DNA of 64,000 bases from Deinococcus alpinitundrae (GCF_009982895.1 NZ_WXZL01000003.1:186001-250000); one strand, 5' to 3'. Shown: positions 8,272 to 18,043, numbered from the stretch's first letter. Program-made: numbers and translations. The notes: generated from the letters alone by a model not told the origin.

Positions 8272-9884
8272 GCCAGACGGACGGGTGGGTGGAGCGCTAC
8301 CTCGCCCTGCACGCCCGGTTTCGCCCGGTGGACGCCTCGTTCATGGGCCTGCCGGGCTACAGCGATGGCTTGCCCCCGGTGGGTGCGGCGGCGCTGGAGC
8401 AGGAAAAAACTGAACTGGAAGCGCTTTTGCAGGAAGTGGAGGGCTCCAAACAGGAACCGGACACGGCAGGTGAGCGGCTGGACTTGTGGCTGCTGCGCGC
8501 TCAATTGCGTGTCACGCTGCGGGAAGCGCAGCAGCGGCCCCGTCAGCACAACCCGGCCTTCTACACGGGCGAGGCGGCCTTCGGGATCATCAGTCTGCTG
8601 TTGCCGAACGAACGCCCGACGAATACGGACACTGTTGCGGCTCGGCTGAAGGCCATTCCCGAATTTCTGGCGACAGGACTGAAAACGCTGGAAGCACTCA
8701 ACCTCCCCGCCGACTGGGTGGGGCGTGCCCAGAAAGAGGCGGAGGCGCTGGAAGCCTTACTCCTGCGCGGTTTGTCCAAACACCCTGACTATCAGGCCGA
8801 GTGGCAAGCCCCCGCCGCCCACGCTGCCGCCGCCGTGCAGGCCTTTGCCGCAGCCCTGAAGGCGGGTGACGCCGACCCGGCCTGCGGGCGCGACCACCTG
8901 GAATTTCTGATGCGCGAGGCCCACGCCCTACCGTTCTCGGCGGCAGAAGCAGAGGGACGGGCGCAGGCGGCGTTCGAGACGCTGGGTGCGGAACTCGCAA
9001 AGATGGCCCGCCAGCTTGACCCGGCGAAAAGCTGGCAACAGCAGCTCACCGATCTGGAGCAGCAGCACCCCGCGCTGGCCGACGTGCAACGCACTTATCA
9101 GGACTGGAACGCCCGCGCCCTGGCTGCCGCCGAAGGGCTGGTCACGCCCGCCCGCGAGTACGGCCTGTCCTACGAGTTTTTGCCGGAATGGGCCTGGGAA
9201 GCGGCGGGAGCGCTGTATTTCCTGTTCTACCGCTCGCCGCCCGCCGAGCATCCCGGAGACGGCAGCCGCTACTGGATTTTTCCGCCCGGTGCGGACACGG
9301 CGGCCTACCTGCGCGGCCAGAACATTCCGTTCATCAAGGCCGTTCACGCTGTTCACCACGGCAGCATCGGCCACCACACCCAGAACGCGCGGGCGCGGCG
9401 AGCAGCGTCGAGGCTCGCCCAACTCGGCGGCACCGACTGCGCCAGCGGCATCGCCTTTCTGAGTGCGGGCACGCTGGTGGAAGGCTGGGCCTGCTACGCC
9501 GAAGACCTGCTGCTGGAAACGCCCGGTTTTTACACACCCCAGGAAGAATTGCTGCTCAAGCAGTTCGAGTTCCGCAACGCCGCCTGCTGCCTGGCCGACA
9601 TCCGCCTGCACACTGGGCAGTGGACCCTGGAGCAGATGCGGGCCTTTTACCGGGACGAGGTGGGTTTCGCGCCGGGCCGCGTCTGGGCCGAAACGACCCG
9701 CAACAGCATTTACCCGGCCACCCGGCTGATGTACTGGCTGGGCACCCAGGTCATCAAGGAGTTGCGCGCCGAGCTTGGCCTCGCGCCGCAAGAATTTCAC
9801 GATCAACTTCTCTCGTACGGCTGCGCCCCCATCACCCTGATCGCTCAGGAGCTGCGCCGCCTCAAGGCTATAGGAGCCGCATGA
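8268..9884 (+). CDS. DUF885-family protein with altered zinc motif
   Basis: A 538-residue protein of the DUF885 family. Start: the GTG at 8268 overlaps the previous stop as GTGA; longer in-frame versions run into the upstream gene. Family members carry HExxPGHH and EGWAxYAE. Here the second motif is intact (VEGWACYAEDLL, residues 404-415). The first reads HHGSIGHH (residues 363-370), so the catalytic Glu is His364 and the Pro is Ile367. Both outer His positions and the GHH tail remain. The protein may bind metal but should not use the usual Glu base. It is cytoplasmic by appearance and could be a modified hydrolase or a non-peptidase enzyme. Confidence 0.8.
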   Translation: MSQTDGWVERYLALHARFRPVDASFMGLPGYSDGLPPVGAAALEQEKTELEALLQEVEGSKQEPDTAGERLDLWLLRAQLRVTLREAQQRPRQHNPAFYTGEAAFGIISLLLPNERPTNTDTVAARLKAIPEFLATGLKTLEALNLPADWVGRAQKEAEALEALLLRGLSKHPDYQAEWQAPAAHAAAAVQAFAAALKAGDADPACGRDHLEFLMREAHALPFSAAEAEGRAQAAFETLGAELAKMARQLDPAKSWQQQLTDLEQQHPALADVQRTYQDWNARALAAAEGLVTPAREYGLSYEFLPEWAWEAAGALYFLFYRSPPAEHPGDGSRYWIFPPGADTAAYLRGQNIPFIKAVHAVHHGSIGHHTQNARARRAASRLAQLGGTDCASGIAFLSAGTLVEGWACYAEDLLLETPGFYTPQEELLLKQFEFRNAACCLADIRLHTGQWTLEQMRAFYRDEVGFAPGRVWAETTRNSIYPATRLMYWLGTQVIKELRAELGLAPQEFHDQLLSYGCAPITLIAQELRRLKAIGAA

Positions 9885-10573
9885 CCCAGCAACCCCTCAC
9901 TCAAGAGAAAAGAGCCGAACTGCGCGAACGCTACCTCAAGGTCGATACTGCCAACGTGGCCGACGTGCTGGACGAACTCGGCCACCCGGATTACGGCCTG
10001 GCCAGCAGCTTCTGGCCGATCAAGGAGTCGCAGAACAAGCTGGCGGGCTGGGCCTACACTGTGCGCGGGCAGATGACGCCCTACCCCGGCACCGGAGACC
10101 CCGAGAAGATGAAGGCGGTGGCGGGCCTGAAAGACGGCGAAATCAGCGTCTGGAGCGGCGGTGGGGCGTCGGGTGTCTGCTTTTTCGGTGAGCTGATCGC
10201 GCTGGGGATGCAGCACCGGGGCTGCGTCGGGTCGCTCATCGACGGGGGTATCCGCGACATCGAATGGATCGCCAAGATGAATTTCCCGGTGTTTACCCAG
10301 TACCGCTCGCCGGTGCAGTCCATCGGGCGCTGGCAGGTCAACGCCTGGCAGGTGCCGGTCTACCTGCCCGGAGCCACTGCTGAGCGGGTCATGGTGCGGC
10401 CCGGTGACTTCATCCTGGCCGACGTGGACGGCGTGATCATGGTGCCGCAGGAGCTGGCCGAAACGGTGCTCGACCGGGCCGAGGCCCTGACCCGGAAGGA
10501 AGTCTCCATCCGCGAGGACCTCGGCAAGGGCATGAGCCTGCCCGAGGTGCTGGAAAAGTACGGGCACGTTTGA
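9881..10573 (+). CDS. RraA-family protein (possible HMG/oxaloacetate aldolase-decarboxylase)
   Basis: A 230-residue protein of the RraA/dimethylmenaquinone methyltransferase-like fold. The ATG at 9881 overlaps the preceding stop. The catalytic loop is GSLIDGGIRDIEWI: the Arg-Asp pair is the one that binds pyruvate enolate and metal in 4-hydroxy-4-methyl-2-oxoglutarate aldolases. It lacks the short size (about 160 residues) of the RNase E inhibitor RraA, and such long versions are usually metabolic enzymes. An aldolase or decarboxylase for a 2-oxo acid fits the cluster, which also has two dehydrogenases. The exact substrate cannot be given. Confidence 0.75.
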   Translation: MTQQPLTQEKRAELRERYLKVDTANVADVLDELGHPDYGLASSFWPIKESQNKLAGWAYTVRGQMTPYPGTGDPEKMKAVAGLKDGEISVWSGGGASGVCFFGELIALGMQHRGCVGSLIDGGIRDIEWIAKMNFPVFTQYRSPVQSIGRWQVNAWQVPVYLPGATAERVMVRPGDFILADVDGVIMVPQELAETVLDRAEALTRKEVSIREDLGKGMSLPEVLEKYGHV

Positions 10574-10690
10574 AGCATTGATCAGCTGAAGGGACGGGCG
10601 GGAGCAATCTGGCCCCGGCCTTAAACTGAAACGCCCACCACCGGAGAGCACCATTCTCTTCCCACCTCATGCCCCAATACCGGAGATCAC

Positions 10691-11479
10691 ATGGATTTAC
10701 AACTCAAAGGAAAGACAGCGCTCGTGACCGCCGCCAGTGCGGGCCTCGGTTACGCGACGGCGTCGGCGCTCTCGGCAGAAGGGGCGCGGGTGGCAATCTG
10801 CTCACGCGACTTGGAGCGTGCTCAGGACGCCGCCAAAAAAATCCAGGCGGCGAGCGGCCACGAAGTGCTGGCCTTCGCCGCCGATGTCGCCAGCGAGGCC
10901 GATCTGACCCGGCTGTTCGGTGAAGTCAGCGAGGCGCTCGGAAAGCTCGACATTCTGGTCTGCAACGCTGGCGGGCCGCCCGCAGGCAACTTCTCGGCGC
11001 TCAGCGAGGCGCAGTGGGTCACCGGCTTTCAACTCACCCTGATGAGTGTGGTGCGCAGCGTGCGGCTGGCGCGTCCCCTCATGCAGGCGGCGGGTGGCGG
11101 GCGCATCTTGACCATTCTGAGCAGCAGCGTCAAGAAGCCGATCGACAACCTGACCTTATCGAACACTTTCCGGCCCGCCGTACAGGGGCTGTGCAAGAGC
11201 CTCTCGCTGGAACTGGCCGACGACAACATTCAGGTCAATGGGCTGGCTCCGGGCCGCATCGAAACTGGGCGAATCAACCAGCTCGACGACGCGATGGCCG
11301 CCAAGCAGGGCAAGAGCCGGGCCGAGATTCGCGCCGCGTCGGAGGCACAGATTCCGATGAAGCGCCTGGGGCAGCCGGAAGAATTCGGGCGGGTGGCGGC
11401 ATTTTTGTGCTCGCCTGCCGCCGAGTACGTCAACGGCAGCGTGCTGCTCGTCGACGGGGGAGCCATGACCAGCTTATGA
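10691..11479 (+). CDS. SDR-family oxidoreductase with non-canonical active site
   Basis: A 262-residue short-chain dehydrogenase. The nucleotide loop is TAASAGLG (residues 13-20), NAG is at 92-94 and the catalytic-region Ser is in ILSSSVKK. The usual YxxxK is replaced by SNTFR (residues 157-161): Ser for Tyr and Arg for Lys. Homologues with this SNxxR pattern exist in other bacteria and are often annotated as 3-oxoacyl-ACP reductase-like. It ends with the normal SDR tail [14 protein letters not shown] 117-base gap with no clear promoter separates it from the RraA-like gene, and CGGAGA precedes the ATG. The reaction is unknown. Confidence 0.8.
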   Translation: MDLQLKGKTALVTAASAGLGYATASALSAEGARVAICSRDLERAQDAAKKIQAASGHEVLAFAADVASEADLTRLFGEVSEALGKLDILVCNAGGPPAGNFSALSEAQWVTGFQLTLMSVVRSVRLARPLMQAAGGGRILTILSSSVKKPIDNLTLSNTFRPAVQGLCKSLSLELADDNIQVNGLAPGRIETGRINQLDDAMAAKQGKSRAEIRAASEAQIPMKRLGQPEEFGRVAAFLCSPAAEYVNGSVLLVDGGAMTSL

Positions 11480-12558
11480 GTGACACAACCTATGATCCGC
11501 AGGCGCATGCCCGCCTCCTCGTCGATTACTGCATCGCCGCCCAGCCCGGCGAGCGGGTGCTGGTCCAAACGACCACGCTGGCCTTACCGCTGGTGGAAGA
11601 ACTCCACAAGTTGCTGCTCCAGCGCGGCGCGACGCCCCTGATCCGGCTGGAGTACCCGACCCAGCTCGACGATTTCTACCGCCTCGCGCCCGATGCACTG
11701 CTCGACACCACCGAGGCGCTGCTGCTCTCTGAAGTGGAGAGCATCGACGCCTCCATCCGCCTCCTGACGCCCTCCGCGCCTGGAGAGGGCCTGGACGCGC
11801 AGCGGGTGGCCCGGCACCGCAAGGCGCTGAATCCGGTGGCCCGCGCTCGTGCCCAGCGGAGATGGAACCTGAGTCTGTATCCCACCGCCTACGGTGCCGA
11901 GGCTGCCAGGATGAGCCTCGCCGACTACGAGGCGTTCGTGTCCAGTGCCATGTTCCTCGATACCCCCGATCCGGTGGCGAAGTGGGGCGAGATCCGTGAA
12001 TTGCAGGCGCACCTGATCGAGAAGCTCTCGCGGGCCAGTGAAGTGCGGATCGTCGGCGACGAAACCGACCTGACCCTCAGCATTCAGGGGCGCGGCTGGG
12101 TCAACAGCGACGGCAAGCGCAATATGCCCTCGGGCGAGGTGTTCACCGGCCCCATCGAGACCAGCGCCAACGGCCAGATTCTGTTCGATCTGCCGAGTTT
12201 GTATGGTGGGGCCGCCGTGCGCAACGTGCGCCTGACGTTCAAGGACGGCCAGGTCGTGGACGCCCGCGCCGATGAGGGCGAGGACGTCGTGCTGGCCGCG
12301 CTGGAAACCGACGGCGGCGCGAAGTGGCTCGGCGAACTCGGCATCGGCAGCAACGCCGGAATCCAGATTCCCAGCCAGAACATCCTCTTCGACGAGAAAA
12401 TCGGCGGCACGGTGCATCTGGCGCTGGGCAACAGTTACCCGGAGACTGGCGGCACCAACGTCTCGGCGCTGCACTGGGACCTGATCAAGGACCTGCGTCA
12501 GGGCGGCCAGATTCTGCTCGACGGCGAGGTCTTTCAGGATACCGGGCGCTTCGTCTAA
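11476..12558 (+). CDS. M29-family (thermophilic-type) aminopeptidase
   Basis: A 360-residue cytoplasmic metalloaminopeptidase of family M29 (AmpS/AmpT type). Visible signatures are [33 protein letters not shown] (the Glu of this motif is a metal ligand), [13 protein letters not shown] and HWDLIKDL near the C-terminus, which supplies further His/Asp ligands. Length is close to the family norm of about 410, slightly short. The ATG at 11476 overlaps the SDR stop as ATGA. These enzymes remove N-terminal residues from short peptides, which supports the idea that the imported compound contains a peptide bond. A strong terminator follows at 12,631. Confidence 0.88.
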   Translation: MSDTTYDPQAHARLLVDYCIAAQPGERVLVQTTTLALPLVEELHKLLLQRGATPLIRLEYPTQLDDFYRLAPDALLDTTEALLLSEVESIDASIRLLTPSAPGEGLDAQRVARHRKALNPVARARAQRRWNLSLYPTAYGAEAARMSLADYEAFVSSAMFLDTPDPVAKWGEIRELQAHLIEKLSRASEVRIVGDETDLTLSIQGRGWVNSDGKRNMPSGEVFTGPIETSANGQILFDLPSLYGGAAVRNVRLTFKDGQVVDARADEGEDVVLAALETDGGAKWLGELGIGSNAGIQIPSQNILFDEKIGGTVHLALGNSYPETGGTNVSALHWDLIKDLRQGGQILLDGEVFQDTGRFV

Positions 12559-12630
12559 CGCCGGATTGCCGAGGTGTGCGCTGCGTTCCGATACGGATTC
12601 CCCCCTCTTTTTCTGAATGACAACCGATCA

Positions 12631-12664
12631 GCCGCGCTGCGTCTCAGGCAGCGCGGCATTTTTT
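12631..12664 (+). terminator. Rho-independent terminator after the peptide-type operon
   Basis: GCCGCGCTGC (12631-12640) pairs perfectly with GCAGCGCGGC (12648-12657) around a 7-base loop and is followed by ATTTTTT. It is 72 bases downstream of the aminopeptidase stop. Confidence 0.9.
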
Positions 12665-12744
12665 GGCTGCACTCCTGGGGCCGGTCACGTTACCGGACCA
12701 GGGTGCAGTCCTTCGTCAGGTCACAGCGGGTACTGGACTCAGAC

Positions 12745-12774
12745 TTGATATTGATATAGCATTCTCAATATGAC
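12745..12774 (+). promoter_or_regulatory. Zur/Fur-like operator overlapping a promoter upstream of rpmB
   Basis: ATATTGA (12748-12754) and TCAATAT (12765-12771) form a perfect 7-base inverted repeat around a 10-base centre. The same stretch can be read as a promoter: TTGATA (12745-12750), 18 bases, TATGAC (12769-12774). An AT-rich palindrome over the promoter, ahead of a zinc-free ribosomal protein gene and a metal importer, points to a Fur-superfamily repressor, most likely Zur. The exact box differs from the Zur consensus sequences I know. Confidence 0.5.
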
Positions 12775-13014
12775 TGTGTCCGAGGCATCACATGGGGTCA
12801 TCCGACGCCAGCACCTGCAGTCTGGTTGGGCAGCCGGGTCTCTACCTGATTTATACCAGCGACCTCGGCTGACGTTCCCAGCCTTCTGTGCCGTGGCGAG
12901 ACCGGGGCTTCGCCAGGACGAATTTTACCAAGTCGGGCCACAGCCTGAGCGGTTCGTTACTTCGTTCTGAGTGCAACAACATGGGTCTCTGAATCAATCA
13001 AAAGGAGCCGGATC

Positions 13015-13260
13015 ATGAGCAGAATCTGCGCCGTAACAGGAAAGAAAAATAAGGTGGTCAACAGCGTGACGCGCCGGGGCAAGGCGCGGGCAGCGGGCGG
13101 GGTGGGCCGCAAGGTCACCGGCGTCAGCAAGCGGGTGCAGAAGGTCAACCTGCAAAAAAAGCGCGTTGTCGTGGGCAGCGAGGTGCAGACGGTCCGGCTG
13201 TCGGCCAGGGCACTCAGATCCGTGAGCGCGGGTAAGATCAAAGGCATGGCCCTGGTATGA
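13015..13260 (+). CDS. rpmB: 50S ribosomal protein L28, zinc-free (C-minus) form
   Basis: An 81-residue basic protein with the L28 opening MSRICAVTGKKNKVVNSVT and the KVNLQKKRV segment. Zinc-binding L28 proteins carry CxxC pairs; this one has a single cysteine at residue 5, so it cannot hold the structural zinc. Such paralogues replace the zinc form when zinc is scarce, freeing metal, and are normally Zur-repressed. AAAAGGAG precedes the ATG. The last codons overlap the binding-protein gene by 4 bases, tying it directly to metal uptake. Another rpmB copy with cysteines would be expected elsewhere in the genome. Confidence 0.88.
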   Translation: MSRICAVTGKKNKVVNSVTRRGKARAAGGVGRKVTGVSKRVQKVNLQKKRVVVGSEVQTVRLSARALRSVSAGKIKGMALV

Positions 13261-14108
13261 AGCGTCTGATGTTGCTGGGCCTGCTGGCCAGTGGTCTGGT
13301 CAGCGCCGCGCCGCTCAACATCGTCGCCGCCGAGAACTTCTACGGCGACGTGGCCCGGCAGATCGGCGGTGAGGGCGTGACCGTCACCAGCATCCTGAGC
13401 AGTCCGAGCCAGGATCCGCACCTGTTCGAGGCCAGCCCCAGCACGGCGCGGGCGATTTCCGGCGCGGACATCGTGGTCTACAGCGGCATCGACTATGACC
13501 CCTGGATGGATAAGCTGCTGAGCGCCAGCAAGAACGCCAAACGCCGGGTGCTGGTGGTGGCCGCGCTGACCGGCAAGAAAGTCGGCGACAACCCCCACGT
13601 CTGGTACGACCCGGCGACCATGCCCATCTATGCCAGAGCACTGCGGACCGAACTGATCAGGCGCGATCCCACTCACAAGGGGCAGTACGATGCCAACCTC
13701 AAGCGCTTTCTGGCGGCCATGACCACAGTCAGCAGTAAGGTCGCCAGCCTGCGTGCCAAATACGCTGGGACACCCGTGACCGCCAGCGAGCCGGTGTTCG
13801 GCTACCTGTCCGACGCCCTGGGTTTCAAGATGCAGAACCTGCGCTTTCAGCTGAGCGTGATGAACGAGGCCGAGCCCAGCGCCGTGCAGACCGGAGCCAT
13901 CAACGACGATCTGCGGAGCGGCAAGGTCAAACTTTTCTTTTACAATACCCAGGTGACCGATCCGCTGACCGAGAAACTCAGGAGCCTAGCCAAGCAGGGC
14001 GGCGTATCGGTGGTGGGCGTGACCGAGACGGCCCCGCCGGGTCTGACGTATGTGCCCTGGATGCTCTCGCAACTGAAGACCATCCAAGCGGCGCTGGCAA
14101 AGAAGTAA
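13257..14108 (+). CDS. znuA: Metal ABC transporter substrate-binding protein (ZnuA/SitA family)
   Basis: A 283-residue exported protein of the cluster A-I metal-binding family. The signal peptide covers about residues 1-18. Probable ligands are His55 (SQDPHLFEAS), His114 (DNPHVWYDP), Glu178 (TASEPVFGYLSDAL) and Glu257 (TETAPPG). Zinc-specific ZnuA proteins normally have a third His where Glu178 stands; Glu is usual in manganese-type proteins such as PsaA. There is no His-rich loop. Genomic context (zinc-free L28, Zur-like operator) argues for zinc, the ligand set leaves manganese open. It overlaps rpmB by 4 bases (ATGA). Confidence 0.8.
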   Translation: MKRLMLLGLLASGLVSAAPLNIVAAENFYGDVARQIGGEGVTVTSILSSPSQDPHLFEASPSTARAISGADIVVYSGIDYDPWMDKLLSASKNAKRRVLVVAALTGKKVGDNPHVWYDPATMPIYARALRTELIRRDPTHKGQYDANLKRFLAAMTTVSSKVASLRAKYAGTPVTASEPVFGYLSDALGFKMQNLRFQLSVMNEAEPSAVQTGAINDDLRSGKVKLFFYNTQVTDPLTEKLRSLAKQGGVSVVGVTETAPPGLTYVPWMLSQLKTIQAALAKK

Positions 14109-14110
14109 GG

Positions 14111-14932
14111 TTGTCTGACGTGGCGGTGTTGGAACTCAGAGACGTGATGATCGGGCGAGGCAGGCGGGCCGTGCTCAGCGGCGTCAATGCGGCTGTCCAG
14201 CCGGGCGAGTTCATCGGCGTGTTCGGCCCCAACGGTGCGGGCAAGAGCACCCTGTTCGCCACCTTGCTGGGCCTGCTGCCGGTGATGCAGGGTGAGCTGT
14301 CGGTGCTGGGCCAGCCGGTGCGGCGCGGCAACGCCCTGATCGGCTTCATGCCGCAGCACCGCGTGCAGGCGCTGGAAGTGCGGCTGAGCGGCTGGGATTT
14401 TGTCGCCAGCGCTTACCAGGGCCAGCGCTGGGGTCTGCCGCTGCTGGGCCGTGCCGGAAGAGAAGCGGTGCAGGACGCCCTGGCAACGGTGGGCGCAGAA
14501 GCCTTAGCGCGCCGTCCGCTGGGGAGTCTGTCGGGCGGCGAGCGTCAGCGGCTGCTGCTGGCCCAAGCCATTCTGGGGCGGCCTCGCCTGCTGCTGCTCG
14601 ACGAACCGCTGATCAGCCTCGATCCGCGCTACCAGCAGGCGGTGGTGGAACTGGTGGCGCGGGTGCAGCACGAGCGCAATCTCACCGTGCTGATGAGCGC
14701 CCATGAACTCAATCCGCTGCTCGGCACCATGAACCGGGTGATGTACCTGGGCGGCGGTCAGGCGGCGCTGGGGACGGTGGCCGAGGTCATCACCGGGCCG
14801 GTCCTCTCGAAGCTCTACAGCGCCCCCATCGAAGTCATTCGCCACGGCCAGCGCATTTTCGTGGTCAACGGCCTGACCAACAGTTCCCAGGAGGCACCCC
14901 ATGACGCTGATCGTCACGATGCTCTCGTATGA
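14111..14932 (+). CDS. znuC: Metal ABC transporter ATP-binding protein
   Basis: An ATPase of at most 273 residues. Walker A is GPNGAGKSTLFATLL, the signature is LSGGERQRLLLAQAIL and Walker B LLLLDEPLISLDP, followed by the switch His in MSAHELN. It energises the ZnuA/ZnuB-type importer. The start is uncertain: the TTG at 14111 directly abuts an AAGG, whereas a GTG at 14120 has that AAGG at a proper 9-base spacing, so translation from 14120 (MAVLELRDV) is more likely. Its 3' end overlaps the permease gene by 32 bases. Confidence 0.88.
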   Translation: MSDVAVLELRDVMIGRGRRAVLSGVNAAVQPGEFIGVFGPNGAGKSTLFATLLGLLPVMQGELSVLGQPVRRGNALIGFMPQHRVQALEVRLSGWDFVASAYQGQRWGLPLLGRAGREAVQDALATVGAEALARRPLGSLSGGERQRLLLAQAILGRPRLLLLDEPLISLDPRYQQAVVELVARVQHERNLTVLMSAHELNPLLGTMNRVMYLGGGQAALGTVAEVITGPVLSKLYSAPIEVIRHGQRIFVVNGLTNSSQEAPHDADRHDALV

Positions 14933-15731
14933 CTTTATGCGCTCGGCCTTCGCGGCGGGGCTGGTGGTGTCGCTGGTCGCCGCCTGCGTGGGCTACTTTC
15001 TGGTGCTCAGAAACCTGACCTTCGCCGGGCACGCCCTCTCGCACGTGGGCTTTGCCGGGGCCACCGGCGCGGTGCTGCTGGGCCTCAGCCCCCTGGGCGG
15101 GCTGCTGCTGGCCACGCTGCTGGGCGGCGTCGGCATGGGCCTGCTGGGTGAGCGGCTGCGGGGCCGTGACGTGGCGGTGGGCGTCATTCTGACCCTCTCG
15201 CTGGGTCTGGGCACGCTGTTTTTGCACTTCTACACCCAGTTCGCCACCCAGGCCAACGCCCTGCTGTTCGGCAACGTGCTGGGGGTCAGTCCGGCCACCC
15301 TGCATTCGCTGCTGTGGCTGGCCGCCGTCTGTCTGGCGGGGCTGGCCCTGATCGCCCGGCCACTGCTGTTCGCCTCGCTGGAGCCGGAACTGGCCGAGGC
15401 ACGCGGCGTGTCGCTCAGGCTGATCAGCGTGCTGTTTTTGATGATCGTGGCGATAGCGGTGGCCGAGAGCGTGCAAGTGGTGGGGATTCTGCTGGTCTTT
15501 GCGCTGATGGTCGGCCCGGCCGCCGCCGCCGGACGGCTGACCGGCAAGCTGTGGTGGGGCCTGGGTCTGACCGTGGTGCTGGCGATGCTCGAAACGACGC
15601 TGGGCATCGTGCTGGCCTACGTCACCGACTGGCCCACCAGTTTCTGGATCAGTGCCCTGAGCGCCGGAGTGTATCTGCTGAGCCTCGGTGCGGGCCGCCT
15701 CGGTGCGGGCCGAGCCAGCCCGGCAAGTTAG
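14901..15731 (+). CDS. znuB: Metal ABC transporter permease
   Basis: A 276-residue inner-membrane protein of the ABC-3 (ZnuB/MntB) family with about eight hydrophobic segments. Characteristic stretches are VGYFLVLRNLTFAGHALSHVGFAGA near the start and ARGVSLRLISVLFLMIVAIAV later. CAGGAGG precedes the ATG. At the C-terminus a 15-base unit (15682-15696) is repeated in tandem (15697-15711), giving LGAGRLGAGR; this looks like a recent slippage duplication in a non-critical tail. It completes the rpmB-znuABC operon. Confidence 0.88.
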   Translation: MTLIVTMLSYDFMRSAFAAGLVVSLVAACVGYFLVLRNLTFAGHALSHVGFAGATGAVLLGLSPLGGLLLATLLGGVGMGLLGERLRGRDVAVGVILTLSLGLGTLFLHFYTQFATQANALLFGNVLGVSPATLHSLLWLAAVCLAGLALIARPLLFASLEPELAEARGVSLRLISVLFLMIVAIAVAESVQVVGILLVFALMVGPAAAAGRLTGKLWWGLGLTVVLAMLETTLGIVLAYVTDWPTSFWISALSAGVYLLSLGAGRLGAGRASPAS

Positions 15732-15827
15732 AGCAGTTGACGAAGAAGATTCCTCTCTTTTCGTGAATGACCTGCAAGGGTGGGTGGGAGTGGGAAGGAG
15801 CACCGTCGTGAACGGACTGTCATCGTG

Positions 15828-15870
15828 AGCAGCACCCGTATGGGAGGAGGAGTCCCATACGGGTGCTGCT
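15828..15870. terminator. Perfect 18-bp inverted repeat between converging operons
   Basis: Arms at 15828-15845 and 15853-15870 (beginning AGCAGCACCC and ending GGGTGCTGCT) are exact complements around a GGAGGAG loop. There is no T-run on either side. It lies between znuB and the leftward paa operon and could stop transcription from both directions, or be a member of a small dispersed repeat family. Confidence 0.6.
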
Positions 15871-15929
15871 GTGCCCAAGACTGTGGCGTTGAATCGGCGT
15901 TTTCCCAGGCAACATAACGGACAAATGCT

Positions 15930-16747
<818 letters not shown>

Positions 16748-16751
<4 letters not shown>

Positions 16752-18043
16752 CGCGCGCCCCGCAAATCCAGCACCCGCTTGAGCTTGCCGCCCTCGCTGC
16801 GCGGCAAGCTGCCGTCTTCGCACAGTTCGCAGGTCACGCTCACGCCGATCTGGGCCTTGATCCGCTGAACGACCTCGCGACCCAACGCGCCGTCTGTGCG
16901 CCCGCTTTCCACCTTCAGCAGCAGCTCGTCCATGATTCCCGTGCGTGACAGCACCAGCTGATAGTGCGGGCGCAGCTCGGCGAACTGCCCGAACACCGCC
17001 TCGATCTGGCTGGGATAGACGTTGACGCCGCGCAGGATGATCATGTCGTCGCTGCGGCCCTGGATGAAGTCCATCCGGCGCATGGTGCGGCCCGTCGCGT
17101 TGTCGGCAGGCAGCAATCTGGTGATGTCCCCGGTCCAGTAGCGCAACACCGGCATGGCGGTGCGGGTCATGCTGGTCAGCACCAGCACGCCGAATTCACC
17201 GTCCGGCAACACCTCGCCCGTGTCAGGGCCGACGATTTCCGGATAAAAGTGGTCTTCCCACAGGTAGCTGCCCTGCTGTTCGTGCACGTCCTCGTTGGAG
17301 ACGCCGGGGCCGATAATTTCTGACAGGCCGTAGATGTTGGTGGCCTTCACGCCCAGCCGCGTTTCCACTTCCCGCCGCATGGTGTCCGACCAGGGTTCCG
17401 CGCCCAGCACGGCGTACCGGAGGCTGAGGCTTTCGGGTGTGTGGCCGCGCCGCCTCAGCGCTTCGGCCAGCACCAGCGCGTAGCTCGGCGTGCAGGCGAT
17501 CACCTCCGGCCCGAAGTCCTCGATCAGTTGCACCTGCTTGTCGGTGTTGCCGCCGGAAATCGGCACCACGCCCAGGCCCAGTCGCTCGCCGCCCGCGTGG
17601 GTACCCAGGCCCCCCGTGAACAGGCCGTAGCCGTAGGCATTGTGAAACAGCATGCCGGGCCGCGCTCCCGCCGCGTACAGGCTGCGGGCCACCACTTCCG
17701 CGAACACGTCCAGATCGTTTCGGTCGTAGCCGACGACGGTGGCCTTGCCGGTGGTGCCGCTGCTGGCATGAATGCGGCGCAGCTCGCTTCGGGGCACCGA
17801 GAACAGGCCGAACGGGTAGCTGTCGCGCAGATCGCTCTTGCGGGTGAAGGGAAAGCGGTGAAGGTCGCCCAGCGTTTTCAGCTCGTCCGGCGTGACGCCC
17901 ACCTCAGCGAACTTGGTGCGGTAGGCGGGCACGCGTTCGCTGAGGCGCTGTACGGTGGCCTGAAGACGCTCAAGTTGCAGGGCGCGGAGCTGAGCCAGCG
18001 GCATGGCCTCGGCAGTGGGGTTGAACATGCTTGATGGGGTCAT
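16748..18043 (-). CDS. paaK: Phenylacetate-CoA ligase
   Basis: A 431-residue AMP-forming ligase of the PaaK type, which turns phenylacetate, ATP and CoA into phenylacetyl-CoA, the first step of the pathway. The ATP-binding motif is [15 protein letters not shown], the adenylate segment [12 protein letters not shown] and the hinge region [13 protein letters not shown] followed by [23 protein letters not shown]. Length is normal. It lies 52 bases downstream of paaZ and overlaps the crotonase gene, so the three form one leftward operon. The rest of the pathway enzymes (paaABCD) are at 35.2-38.0 kb. Confidence 0.93.

Larger units (their letters stand above)
12559..13014. other. 456-base gene-free stretch between the peptide-type and metal-uptake operons
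   Basis: It contains a terminator (12,631-12,664), a Zur/Fur-like operator with an overlapping promoter (12,745-12,774) and then about 240 bases of leader up to rpmB. No convincing gene, tRNA or riboswitch was recognised in the leader. A 66-codon frame beginning at 12,770 has no family resemblance and no ribosome site. Confidence 0.6.

Noticed and set aside
9188..9880. N-terminal extension of the RraA-like protein
   Set aside because: It overlaps the DUF885 coding sequence and lacks family similarity. The ATG at 9881 with a stop overlap is the natural start.
12770..12970. 66-codon frame in the rpmB leader
   Set aside because: It would start inside the predicted promoter, has no ribosome site and no similarity to any family I know.
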